The notes: generated by a model not told the origin, from the sequence alone. A stretch of DNA of 64,000 bases from Megalopta genalis (GCF_051020955.1 NC_135021.1:11141962-11205961); one strand, 5' to 3'. Positions 44,687 through 55,043 are shown, numbered from the stretch's first letter. Numbers and translations are program-made.

Positions 44687-45021
44687 ACCAATTGCGGACT
44701 GTCCTAATAGTCGTAGAACCATCACCGCAAACGGTACAAATCTCGTTTGCAGTGTCTTCTGCCCTATCACATTTTTGTCAAAGCAATGAAGCATAACATG
44801 CCGCAAATGCTTCTTTTGGCTATCCATATTGAACGGCGTAGAAAAAATTTTATAAGGAACTTTGTCACCCACGAAACGTACTCTAGAAGAGCTCTGGGAC
44901 GACTGAAACCTATACCCTAAACAGCCAAGAGATAAGCCTGCGTGTTTATATAAACACAGCCAGCTAGATTCATTCATAGTGCGACGCGGAAAGGACTTAT
45001 GGGACACCCTAATATACATAT

Positions 45022-45284
45022 TGTTACGGCGACTTGTCCAAATCAAGTCGCTGTAATGTGTAACTGCCCTGTTGTGAGCAACTCCTTAAAGAAAAATAGA
45101 AGAGAGGGGTTGCCACGGAGGTGTTTATCAACGGACAATCGAAGAGTCGGGATCGGACCGTCGAGCGATCAACACCATCTAATTCAAAGATCTCTAACAT
45201 AATTTAATTTAGTTGTATTATAGTTCGTGTTCTCTATTGTAAATAAAATGCCGCGACGCGGGAGAAGTGTAGTAATTCGTAACA
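45022..45284 (+). mobile_element. Solo LTR, copy 1
   Basis: 263 bp from TGTTACGGCGAC to TTCGTAACA, i.e. inverted ends TGTTACG/CGTAACA. Direct repeats ATAT flank it. AATAAA occurs at 45241-45246. A second copy with the same ends and the same ATAT flanks is at 48918-50838, with a strongly matching interior (CAAATCAAGTCGCTGTAATG, TCGGACCGTCGA, AAATAAAATGCCGCGACGCG). No internal retrotransposon region is present, so recombination between LTRs is inferred. A 4-bp duplication fits several LTR groups. Confidence 0.85.
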
Positions 45285-45960
45285 ATATATTGGACACTGC
45301 ATGGGCTGTTAGGCTGTCAATTGGGTTAACACTGATGCGACAAGATGGCGGATTCGAAAAAATCTGTAATTTATTCAGCGGTAGAGTCGGGCACATTTTA
45401 TTCGAAGAATTTATTCGAGATACCGTTCGGATCAAATTTTATTCGAAACGATATTCGGATTTTACTCGGACAATTTGTTCGAGATACGTTCTTTTCACGA
45501 GTACAATTTCACTCGAAGAATTTATTCGATACATTTCTCGAACAAAATTTTCTTCGCAGGATTTATTTCGAAATGTTAAACGAACAAAATTTTATTCGAC
45601 GAATTTATTCGAAACATCTCGAATAGAATTTTACATACTTATTATTATAATATATATTTATTCGATATATTTCTTGAATGAAATTTTATTCGAAGAATTT
45701 ATTCGAGATATAATACGATCGAAATTTTATTCGAAGAATTTAGTCGAAACATTTCTCGAATAAAACTTTATTTGCCACGTAACTCGAATAAAATTTTACT
45801 CGAAATATTATTCGAAATATTGTACGAATAAAATTCTGTTCGAAGAACGTGTCCGAAATATTGTTCGAATAAAATCCGATTCGTACTGTTGCGCGAATAA
45901 AATTTTTATCCGAAACATTATACGAATAAAATTGATTCGACACGTCGTTCAAATAAAATT
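45285..45960. repeat. Degenerate ATTCGAAGAATTT repeats
   Basis: From about 45400 repeated TTCGAAGAATTTATTCGA, AAAATTTTATTCGAA and GAACAAAATTT words at irregular 35-45-bp spacing. Frames of 93-178 codons (plus) and 144 (minus) are translations of the repeat. Confidence 0.75.
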
Positions 45961-46879
45961 GCAGCAGATCGCTCGAAGATGCATCTACGAATCCGTTGCA
46001 TCGGACCGGCCTCGCGATAAGAAAACAACCCGAAAAATTTGCCGAAACAACGTAGAAACGATCGGCCTCGGTATCCCGCAAATCCTCGGCTAAACAAAAC
46101 CGCGTCCTTGGCTCGCAATTAATTCGCGGCGAGATTAAATCCTTTCCGTTGCGACGCGACGCATCGGTAAACATTAATCGAGCGACCGGCGGCTTGTAAA
46201 CATCGCGGCGGCGGCGATACGGGATTTAAAAATAACTCGGGCTATCTTAATGGTCCTTAGCTCGGTAATTACGTGTCGGCCGGGTCTCGCTATCAATCAG
46301 CGAACATTCGCGGGACCGCGGCGTGCAAACACTCGCGGGCCCGGCGCGTCCTTAGAAAACGATAGTGTTTCGCCGTTCAAACACTCGAGAGTCTGCCGAA
46401 GTCTCCGAATGAGATACATACACGCGTCTTCGACGAGGATTCGGCTGTCCACTCCGCGTTGCTTGCAAACACTGGTTAATGTTACATGTGTAAACTGACC
46501 AGCGGAGAACTCGCGGCACGCTCGAGAGACCGCTCGCCGCGACTCAAACAGAGAAGCGCTGCAGGATTCCACGGCGAATCGTTTCGAGGGTATTCCGAAT
46601 TAATTGGCATCGATTCTTGCTGCAGAAACTGCATAACAGACACAGAATGTCCCAAGCAACATCTGCAAATTTTGTCGGCGAACCTCGATACGTACATCGT
46701 TGTTTAAAGAATCGGGTATCTTTCTTTTATTTATTTAAACGAACTGCGCTCGGTTTACATTGTAAATAGTCCTTAACCGGTGGTTGATACTTACTCGATG
46801 AAATTCTCAGCATGCGTAGAATTTACCGAGATCCACAAAATGCATTTTTTAAATTTTCGTTCTGAACTCGCATAAAAAA
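45961..46879. other. CpG-rich island, no gene seen
   Basis: Overlapping frames of 66-91 codons on both strands between 45918 and 46707 without domains. AT-rich again from 46700. Confidence 0.4.
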
Positions 46880-47066
46880 AGTTGGTAAAACAGCGTTTAT
46901 TAATTCTTTTACCGTGACAACCGATCGCATTTTTTTCAAATAATTTTTTAGCTATCGTCTAGTAAACTAATCCCTCTAAGATCGTAAAAAAGTTTAGATC
47001 GCTCAGCCCAATTGCAAGAAAGTTATTCCGTTTTAAAACGTGTACGAATATTTTCTGCATCCACTG
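46880..47066. mobile_element. Decayed right end of the CAGTGGCCC TA element
   Basis: Contains AGCTATCGTCTAGTAAACTAA, TTATTCCGTTTTAAAACG, TGTACGAATATTTT and ends CCACTG before TA, matching the right third of 3159-3787. Confidence 0.55.
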
Positions 47067-47129
47067 TAGACAGAAGCGACTTGATATAATTTATTTTCCA
47101 TTAGTGTAGACCTTGTGTAACCTTGAACG

Positions 47130-47180
47130 TGTAAACTGTGGGCAGTAACTGTGAAGAAAATGGTACGTCAAGAAGTTAAA
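47130..47180 (-). mobile_element. Fragment of a P1 TTAA MITE end
   Basis: CAGTAACTGTGAAGAAAATGG, TACGTCAAGAAGTTAA is the inverted left end of the P1 family (TTAA, then CATTTTCTTCA-GTTAC). Only the terminal ~45 bp is recognisable. Confidence 0.45.
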
Positions 47181-47980
47181 GTACTTAGTTTGCGACGAGG
47201 AACTAAATAAAATCAAGTGAAAGTTCATGACACATTAATAAATGGAACGACATTTTAAAACTGTTCCAGTGAAATTGTCACAAGGAATGAAATTGTTGAT
47301 TAATTTATAATTAGACTGTGGATTTTATGTATTTGCGACAAAAAAGAAAAGAAGACAGCGGAAAGATTAAAAGACATTAAAAAACGCTCTTATATTATTT
47401 TCAATCTATCCGATGTATGTATTCAGAATATAAACAAACGTTTATTTGACTTTAATTTGTTGCAATCGAGGTAGACAATTTTTATTTGAGACTGAGTAAT
47501 TTTTAATCTTAAAAAATTGCGATAACATGTGAACAATAAATGATGTCCGTAAATTTTTATTTTACCAATAGCACATCTCTCGTACTTAAAAATGCTGTTG
47601 TCTATATGAAATAATGCATACAATTTATTTGAACATTAATATTCAATTTATAAACACTATTTAATATTCACATGTTATCGCAATTTTTCAGTCATTTCCG
47701 GTACTTCGACAAGAAAATGCTTCGAACAAAAATTAATTAGTACTCGGTCTTCTATAAACATCAATATAAAAGACTAAAAAAAAACTTCTTTTTATATAAA
47801 AAAACTAAAGTCACCTTGATTGTTTAATTGTTACTATATCGTTTCTACTTAATAATATTATAGCTGACGTCAAGACGAATTCAACAACGTATATAAAACC
47901 GTTTTTACGTTTTAAAACATACTTGAAAACTGAAACATACTACAACCGTGCGCCGTTGCTCGAGAATGAAATATCTGCAG
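47181..47980. other. AT-rich DNA, nothing supported
   Basis: A TAGACTGTGGATTTTATGTA word at about 47313 is a left end of the 29074/54309 MITE family, but no right end was found. One 66-codon frame without motif. Confidence 0.4.
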
Positions 47981-48832
47981 TTCGCGAAATCGTCGTTTAC
48001 CTCCGCTTTCGTTCGATCTTGAGAAGAAGAGCGGGCCGAAGATACGCAGCAAGGAGGGAATTTCGATTGGTCGCAGATAGCAGGCAGGGGGCCGTCGGTG
48101 GCGAAGTTGCGGGTGTATTGTGTTGGGTGAAATTAAACCGGATTTCACGGGGGATTAAATGGCATTTCACGACCCGCGGGGATACGCCGCTCCGCTCTGC
48201 TCCGCTCAGCTCCGCGCCGGCTGAGGCCACCCCCTGTTTTGAATTTGGGCGTGAATGTGACAGTTGGTTTATACGATTTTCGGATTGATGGGCTCGCCGC
48301 GCGGAATGCCAGGAAATGACGAAAATAATTATTATCCGCGGAGTACTCGGGGAGTCCGGGTCCGTTGTTCGCGAGGGGTTTACGTGGTCGCGTCCCGTCG
48401 CATGCGATTGCGCGCGTGTGCGCGCGTGCGGCACGCTCTCGCATCGTCGGGGAAACATCGATACCCGTACCTTCCGATCGTGGATATTAACTGGACCCAA
48501 CCTGGAATCATTGCCCCGTGTGCCACCGCGTGCCCGTTCGTGGTCAGCGAATTGGCAAAACGCGAATTCACTTGTTTCCCCGATAAAAATTCGCTCACCC
48601 TCCGCTCCGCTCCGCCCGCCCCTCGGCCACGTTCCCGTCCCCGGCTCTAGAACAACATCATCGCGCGATATCGAGCGTTGCACGCGTGTTCCCGATTCGA
48701 GTCTCGAATGGTACTCTGTTTTTCGATTGATGCCTTCGATTGTTCACTAACTGCGCCGGACAACTCCGTTCACGCCGGACCCGCGGCGCACAGCGGGGTA
48801 TCGGACCCGAAAATGCGGTCACGGCTAACTTA
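47981..48832. other. CpG-rich island with overlapping frames, no gene called
   Basis: Frames of 228 and 99 codons (minus) and 121, 128, 144 (plus) overlap over the same bases, as expected in stop-poor GC-rich DNA. They are Arg/Pro/Ser-rich without domains. CTCCG pentamers lie at 48190-48217 and GCGCGTGTGCGCGC at about 48411. Confidence 0.45.
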
Positions 48833-48981
48833 TTGGGTTGGCAAAAAAGTAATTTCGGTTCGCACCGATAGACAGCGTTACGTTTGCATTGTCATTCTTT
48901 CGTTAAGGTTATAATATTGTTACGGCGACTTGTCCAAATCAAGTCGCTGTAATGCGAAACTGCCCTGTTGTGAACAACTCC

Positions 48982-49230
48982 TTAACACGTTCCGTGCCAC
49001 GTGTACCATCGATGGTACACGCTTGCATGTTTACTTAGTGAACTGAACAAATTGTTTACAAGAAATTTAGAACCGAAGAATCAATTTCCACCGCAAGAAT
49101 GGGCGTTGATAAGTTTTTGTTACGTTGTTATGTGTACGAGAATTAATAATTGCACGTAATACATCAAGTTTTAGTCAAATATCAAAGTGTGAAGATTCGA
49201 GTAAAAAAAGCTCGGCACGGAACGTGTTAA
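48982..49230. mobile_element. TTAA MITE with perfect 20-bp palindrome
   Basis: 249 bp with TTAA at both ends and inverted termini ACACGTTCCGTGCC. The palindrome GTGTACCATCGATGGTACAC begins 15 bp inside the left TTAA (49001-49020). Its right TTAA is also the left TTAA of the next element. Confidence 0.92.
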
Positions 49231-49622
49231 CCCTTTCGCGCCGAGCGCCGCACATATGCGGCATCGAAATGAAGTGTATACAGAAGACGCGGATGTGTAA
49301 TTTGTAGCAAAAATGATAGAAGAACGGATTCGCGGTACGAGTGCAAAGATTGCGACGTTGGCCTTTGTACAGATCCTTGCTTTCAAATATATCGCACAGA
49401 ATTATATTATTAGTTTTCACATATTATTATATTTTAATCATTTTCGTCTCGTTATCAATTATATTAAACGTTTAATCGTGTTAGGCTTTGTAATTATACA
49501 AATACCTATGTTACCTATAATTTCGTGAGTCTTTTTAAATTAAAAATGTAAATATACTTGTCACATCAGAGCAACGATTGTTTTATTCGGCACAGTTATT
49601 ATTCAAGACTTGGAACAACATA

Positions 49623-50542
49623 CTACTGTGATCAAAAAGTAAGGTGAAATTGTCATTTAAAACTTCCGGGCATTAGGAAGGCAGGTAATTTTTTTTTCCT
49701 AGGTTGGTAGAACTGTCTGTAACATTTGCTAAGTGTCTGTTTGTCAAAAGGTTTAATTATCTCCGAGTTACACGTGTTTTTGTAAACAACCAAAAGTGAA
49801 TTTTTCGATTTTTACAATGGGTGATTTTGTTGAGCAAAGAACTTGCATCAAATTTTGTTTGCGGAACGAATATTCTTGTGCGGACACGTTGAAAATGTTA
49901 CGGAAGGCCTTTGGTGATCAAACTATGGCACAAAAAAACGTTTATAAGTGGTACAACAAGTTCAAAGCGGGCCGAGAACGCGTTGAAGACGAACCGCGCT
50001 CTGGACGACCATCAACGTCTACCGACGAGGGCCACGTCCAAAAAAATCGAAGATTTGGTGCTTGAAAATCGTCGACTGACAATGAGAGACCTCGCTGATA
50101 GTGTTGGAATATCATTTGGCTCAGTCCAAACCATTTTGAAGGATGATTTGTGTCTCAAACGCGTCAAGTCTCGATTGGTGCCATGTCATACTGCATTGGT
50201 TCTTCGCGACTTTTTTGCCAAAAGCTCGACTCATATCGTTCCGCAACCACCGTATTCGCCTGATTTGGCTCCGTGCGACTTCTGGTTATTCAGCAAACTC
50301 AAAAAGCCAATGCGGGGACGCCGTTTTGACACGATTGAGGAGATAAAAACCGAATCGAAGAAGGTCTTGAAGGCTATACCGGAAAAAGACTATTCCGACT
50401 GTTTCGAGGACTGGAAAAAGCGTCGGAAACAGTGCGTTTTATCGGACGGGGATTACTTTGAAGGGGATGAAATTGATTTGGAAGAATAAACAAAGAATTT
50501 ACATTTTATAAACAAATTCACCTTACTTTTTGATCACAGTAG
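49623..50542 (+). mobile_element. Mariner B, internally deleted
   Basis: TA on both sides; termini CTACTGTGATCAAAAAGTAA and its inverse, then GGTGAA. The two ends match almost perfectly over ~28 bp, suggesting it is the youngest insertion. Length 920 bp against ~1.28 kb for an intact mariner. Confidence 0.93.
49817..50489 (+). pseudogene. Mariner B transposase, frameshifted and deleted
   Basis: ATG at 49817 (MGDFVEQRTCIKFCLRNEYS). The N-terminal helix-turn-helix continues through AQKNVYKWYNKFKAGRERVE and DEPRSGRPSTST, then a frameshift near 50035 moves to the frame reading KIEDLVLENRRLTMRDLADS. After VKSRLVPC an internal deletion joins HTALVLRDFF, the part directly after the second catalytic Asp. 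The third aspartate is present in YSPDLAPCDFWLF. With two of three catalytic residues gone it is inactive. Confidence 0.85.
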
Positions 50543-50903
50543 TACATACAGAAACCACGCGCGCCGTGCATATTTCCGGAGCGAGTTTCCGTTCGGTGAC
50601 GGTGTTTCGGCGGATGGAGCTGCCGTAGCGAAAGGGTTAAAGAATAACAGAAGATAGGGGTTGCCACGGAAAAGTGTGTTACCAAACGGACAGTCGAAGA
50701 GTCGAGATCGGACCGTCGAACGAGCAACATTTCAAATTGAAAGATCTAAGATATAATTGTATCGAGTTGTATTATAGTTAATATTCTTTATTGTAAATAA
50801 AATGCCGCGACGCGAGAGAAACGGAGTAATTCGCAACAATATTTTTGTATTCAGCTTTGGTAGCTGACACGTTCAGGTTACTATAGAAACTGTCAATTTT
50901 AAT

Positions 50904-51911
50904 ATGGAGTGCAAAAATGAACATTTTCGACACATTTTACTTTTTCATTTTCATAAAGGCAAGAGAGCGGCCGTGGCTCGCAAAGAGATACGTGAAGTTT
51001 ATGGCATCGATTGCTTAACAGAACGCACGTGCCAGAATTGGTTCAACAAATTTCGTTCCGAAGATTTTTCACTTAGAGATGACCAACGTTCTGGTCGACC
51101 TTCTGAAGTTTATGATGACAAAATCGAAGCCATAATTGAATCGAGTCGTCGTATAACTGTACGAGAGATTGCAAAAAGGTTAAATGAATCGCACACAATA
51201 ATTGAATATCGCATAAGATGTCTTGGACTTGTTAAGAAACTCGATGTTTGGATTCCGCATGAATTGAAAGAAATTCACTTAACACAACGAATCAGTATTT
51301 GCGATACGCATTTTAAACGTAATGCAATCGACCCTTTTTTGAAACGAATTATCATTGGTGATGAAAAGTGGATCGTTTACAATAAAATTAATCGAAAAAG
51401 GTGATGGTCCAAGCGTGATGAACCAGCACAAATCATATCGAAAGCTGAATTGCATTAGAAAAAGATCATGCTGTCAATTTGGTGGGACTAGAAAGGTGTT
51501 GTGTATTTTGAGCTGCTTCCAAGCAACCAAACGATCAACTCAGATGTTCACTGCCAACAACTTTGGAAATTAGAGGAAGCATTCAAAGTGAAAAGGCCAG
51601 AATTAGTAAATCGCAAAGGAATCGTGTTTTACCACGACAGTGCGAGGTCTTATACATCTTTAGCAACACGTACAAAATTATTGGAGCTTGGTTGAGAACT
51701 GATGTCGCATCCTCCATATAGCCCCGACCTTGCACTAACGGATTATCATTTATTTCGAAGTTTACAAAACTTTTTAAATGGTAAAAATTTCAATAATAAC
51801 GATAGTCTCAAATCGCACTTGATTCAGTTTTTCACTGATGAAGGAGCAGAAGTTTCACGAGCGCGGAATCATGAAGTCATCGGACAGAATGGAAAATACT
51901 TGACCGATTAA
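50904..51911 (+). pseudogene. Mariner A transposase, broken
   Basis: ATG at 50904. The first frame (166 codons) has a DNA-binding region (residues 10-65, with RTCQNWFNKFRSEDFSLRDD and SGRPSE), linker WIPHELKE (116-123), and the first catalytic Asp in IIIGDEKW (153). It then shifts frame near 51395 and returns near 51520. The second Asp is in FYHDSARSYTS. TGA replaces a probable Trp codon at 51693, and the third Asp is in YSPDLALTDYHLF, 34 residues after the second. All three catalytic aspartates survive, but the frame has two shifts and a stop. Confidence 0.88.
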
Positions 51912-52029
51912 CTGATTTTCTTGTACAGACAAAATTGAGTTTTATTTCACATTGAAATACCGAAATTACTTTCCTGCCGACCCAATAAAAGTATCTTCAT
52001 CATTGAGCACCCACAGCTTTGTCAACGTT

Positions 52030-52380
52030 TATCCAAATTTAATGAACCAAAGTGGTCATTTTGAAGCTTGGGACTTCTAATAATACTCTTTCCGATGATG
52101 TAAACTACTTTTACTGAAACAAGTGTTTTTTTTATAAGCGGTATACGATATTGTAAACAAACAAATTCCTACATCACGTTTCAAAATAATTTCGACAGTA
52201 TCGAGTTTATATTCAAAATTTTGATATTCAAAAATCTGTTAGAAACACAGATATTTCACGTGCTGATAGGTTCGATTTCATTTGTACAAGTTGCAATAAA
52301 TCATGTATAATGCAAATACCGTGTGTCAGAAAATGTATTTTGAATTTCGAATTAAAATAGCTTCGAGTGCGAAGAGTTAA
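52030..52380. mobile_element. Right end of a CCCTTTGC-family TTAA MITE
   Basis: The last ~60 bp (ATTAAAATAGCTTCGAGTGC, GAAGAGTTAA) match the right ends of 37789-38035 and 40990-41317. No left TTAA end is identifiable, so the start given is approximate. Confidence 0.4.
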
Positions 52381-52441
52381 TGACTTATTATTAGAAATTG
52401 TTACCACGAGTCGGACTCGTGGAGGTACGGCAAGGTGTTAA
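52381..52441 (+). mobile_element. Right-end fragment of a P1 MITE with perfect palindrome
   Basis: TTATTATTAGAAATTGTTACC then CCACGAGTCGGACTCGTGG (52404-52422, 9-bp arms around one G) and AAGGTGTTAA. It directly follows the TTAA end of the previous element. Confidence 0.6.
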
Positions 52442-53721
52442 GAGAATTCTGCGAATAGAATTTTGGAAAAGTCGCGAGCGAAGGGTCGAACGAGCCAAAC
52501 CCAAGCACCGTAAAGTGTTATCGCACCTCGGCACGGTGTAACGACTAATTCCCGGTTCATTAAGCCCGCCGAGCTGTGTTACGTTCAAGCGAATTGCTCG
52601 GCGGCCATTTAGCTGCGCAGCTCGCCACGCCTCGACACGATGCAACTTGCCGAATTGCCTTCCGAGCATTCCCCGAAAATCAAATACCTTCCGTATGAAT
52701 TCGGATCGATTGAAATTGGCGGAAGAGTCGCAGAAATTCGACGAGTCGGCGATGAACCGATCGGATCGTTGCGAAACATGCTTCTGTCCATTATGGTTGT
52801 TCCCAGCTTATAGCTGGGATCAGACGATACAGTCGATCATTTTCTGCTCCGATACTCGCGGAATCGACACGTTTTGGTAAAGGTATCATTTGTGCAAAAA
52901 TTAGAGGGTGACTAAGAAACGAGGATTCATGCTCTATTTTTGGTTCAACACGTTCGCAATCGGCGTCACGATCGCGCGACGCTGAAATTAATTTTGTGGA
53001 TATAATTATCAGACGGTGGATCTTTGTGGAAAATGAAATCACTCGATTGTAAATAAATTCTGAAAATAACTAAATTGTAAGAAACGAGAATGAAATAAAA
53101 ATTGATTTCTTCTTCTAACAATTTGAATAAACTGAATCTTGCATACTTGTATATGCAATCTTCTGTACTTTTATGTAAACTTGTACACTTGCATGTATAA
53201 TAAACCACACGGATGGATTCTATTCAAGTATTCTATTCCAAAGCTCCAAGAATTAGGATTGCGGCTTCTGTTCGAGAAAAGGCCGCGAGACATTTCAGCG
53301 GCGAAACGGCGACGGGAATAGGTGCAAAACCCGGCAGATATATTCGTGCACGCGATCTCGCGCGAACCAAACGTTAAAAGATTCTCGTCACCTTGACCCT
53401 CAGCTTTTAGGACACCCGACGTCTTTAATACGCGAGGTTCCCGCTGCTGCTATTTGTGCCGGACCATCGAACGGTTTCGTCTGCAACCGCGGCAGAGGGT
53501 CAAATGCGAATTGCATTGTACTGTGATAAGAGGCTTTTGTCCTTCAACTTTTTATTCCACACTGCGCCTATTTTTATCGATAATATATGACGTTAATTTT
53601 GTTTATAAGCGATTGAATACGATAACGAATACATCGATAACGTAAGACGGGTAAACAATTTCCGGGTAAACAAGTGGAGACATTGTAGAAGAGTAATTTT
53701 ATAGAAGTAAACAGCTGTTTC
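52442..53721. other. Mixed unique DNA, no gene called
   Basis: 52442-52900 is CpG-rich; frames of 60-92 codons on both strands lack domains. A short hairpin TCCCAGCT-TAT-AGCTGGGA lies at 52801-52819. The remainder is AT-rich, then CpG-rich at 53270-53520, with nothing recognised. Confidence 0.35.
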
Positions 53722-54031
53722 TTAACCCATTGCCGTATCATTTTGTTCATAGTTACAGTGATCGGGAGTTTTTCGATTGTAATAATTTCCAAGAAGAAAA
53801 ACGACAATTTATATTTATTGCGAGTCTACATTTACTTGCAATAAATATATATTGTCGTTTTTCTTCTTAGAAATTATTTGAGTCTACATTTACTTAAATG
53901 TTTAAATATCGATGACAAGAAATCAGAATTTTATTCAGACTAAAAAGAACGGAATAGCATTCACGCTTAAAAGGTTATTACTAGAAATCTTCGTCGCGTT
54001 TCAGACTCGTCAAAGTATCACAGGAGGTTAA
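53722..54031 (+). mobile_element. TTAA MITE family P1 with internal hairpin duplication
   Basis: TTAACCCATTGCCGTATC at the left, GTATCACAGGAGGTTAA at the right, matching 3852-4088. It differs by an inverted copy of its own segment: 53791-53821 and 53838-53868 are 31-bp inverted repeats, and GAGTCTACATTTACTT occurs at both 53823 and 53880. This adds ~70 bp. Confidence 0.8.
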
Positions 54032-54308
54032 TGAATTTGGTTGGTATATTTTCAAAATTTCGGTGTTATATTTTAAAAATAGATTTTTAATTGTATTTTT
54101 TGGAACTTTCAAACGATTTTGAGGTGTCGTCTTTTCTAATGGGTTTACAACCCCCCGAAGCTTTGAAGTCCTCAATATTTAGCTGTTTGAGACAGTTCAT
54201 TAATAAGACAAGGTTACGAAAACCAAGTGACCAAAATTTAAAGCAACCAATTTCTTGAATTGATTATTATAGGGTGTCAATATATAAGTTTGTATTATGT
54301 TAATATTA
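54032..54308. other. AT-rich DNA, nothing supported
   Basis: A 64-codon minus-strand frame without motif overlaps the end of the MITE. Confidence 0.3.
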
Positions 54309-54505
54309 GGCTGCGAATTTTTATGCAAAATAAAAACTATCTGCACTAATTGCAAAATACAGGTCCTACATAGACATTTATTTCGTTTCTTAACAATTTT
54401 AATGACCTGAAAATAATGCAACAGTATTTTTCAATTATTTAAACGGTTTCACCTTTTTCTGTTTGACTTTATCATTTTTGTCATAAATGCATAGAATCCG
54501 CAGTC
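54309..54505. mobile_element. TA MITE (TAGACTGCGG family), intact
   Basis: 197 bp, flanked by TA. Ends GGCTGCGAATTTTTATGCA and inverted GACTGCGGATTCTATGCA. AT-rich, non-coding. Confidence 0.8.
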
Positions 54506-54689
54506 TAGTTATTACGCTGGTAATTTGGCATATTTCAGTCGTTTATGCAACACATGTATCCATTTTTTATTATATATATATAAACATTGCAATACATACA
54601 ACGATTGAAACTTTAGGAAGACTTACAGAGAAACTGTTGAAAGTTGCTCGAACGAGACTTGTTTTATACGAAAGCTGATTCAATTGTTA

Positions 54690-55043
54690 TTAACCCCTTA
54701 ATGCACAATTTAAAAAAAAAAAACCGACCAAAAAAAATCAATTTTTTTTATCTAAGAAAATATATATATATATATATACATATTTGGACCTTAATTTCAA
54801 TAAATATGTAAAAAAAATGCAAAAATTACTAAAAATTCAATAAAAATAGTGGATAAATAATTATAGTGAATATTGAATCGCATTGCAGATCGAATTTTGT
54901 ACCCATCGTACTGTTTTTCATATATTCGAATCTGAACATTTTAGCGACATAAGTTGCGACGCCGACCGTATATATACGGGTCTGCACATTTTGGCCGGTT
55001 TTGCACGCCCGTGTTAATACGTTTCTGCGCGTTAAGGGGTTAA
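54690..55043. mobile_element. TTAA MITE with 14-bp TATATA-centred palindrome
   Basis: TTAACCCCTTAATGCACAA at the left, inverted TTAACCCCTTAACGCGCAG at the right. CCGTATATATACGG lies at 54966-54979, about 60 bp inside the right end. A poly-A tract and a TA run follow the left end. Confidence 0.85.

Larger units (their letters stand above)
43660..44827 (-). pseudogene. Mariner transposase, deleted and split
   Basis: Starts at ATG 44827 with MDSQKKHLRHVMLHCFDK, then decays by frameshifts. After the piggyBac insertion comes RSGRPTTTDADLIKDML-like sequence and HLIKMGYVNRFEVPH (linker). Sequence then jumps directly to HHDNAKPHVALF (second catalytic Asp, about 43790) and PPYSPDIAPSDYYFSS (third, about 43700), 34 residues apart. 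The segment holding the first aspartate is deleted, and stops interrupt the rest. Confidence 0.75.
43400..45012 (-). mobile_element. Mariner, interrupted by a piggyBac-type element
   Basis: TA on both sides; termini TTAGGGTGTCCCATTCTTTC and inverted TTAGGGTGTCCCATAAGTCC. The coding strand is minus. A TTAA element occupies 44013-44686; net mariner length is about 940 bp, so ~350 bp is deleted elsewhere. A solo LTR lies 9 bp beyond the right end. Confidence 0.85.
49227..50640. mobile_element. TTAA MITE abutting the previous one, split by mariner B
   Basis: Left end TTAACCCTTTCGCGCCGAG, right end inverted TTAACCCTTTCGCTACGG. GCCGCACATATGCGGC (6-bp arms around CATA) lies at about 49247-49262. 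Without mariner B it is ~490 bp. It shares one TTAA with the MITE at 48982, so one of the two inserted into the other's duplicated target. Confidence 0.85.
48918..50838 (+). mobile_element. Solo LTR, copy 2, interrupted
   Basis: Starts TGTTACGGCG and ends TTCGCAACA with ATAT on both sides (48914-48917, 50839-50842). LTR sequence is 48918-48981 and 50641-50838; the point of interruption is CTCCTTAA, intact in copy 1 at 45022-45284. Inserted in the 5' untranslated part of mariner A. Confidence 0.9.
48833..51985 (+). mobile_element. Mariner A, host of a four-level nest
   Basis: TA at 48831-48832 and 51986-51987; termini TTGGGTTGGCAAAAAAGTAA and inverted TTGGGTCGGCAGGAAAGTAA, each followed by TTTCGG. 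The left 85 bp is separated from the rest by a solo LTR with its own insertions (48918-50838). Without these the mariner is about 1.23 kb, near full length. Confidence 0.92.

Noticed and set aside
45227..45763. 178-codon plus-strand frame
   Set aside because: Begins in the solo LTR and continues into the ATTCGAAGAATTT repeat, whose translation gives the apparent protein repeats.
47997..48683. 228-codon minus-strand frame
   Set aside because: Lies in a CpG-rich, stop-poor island with four overlapping frames of similar length and low-complexity composition.
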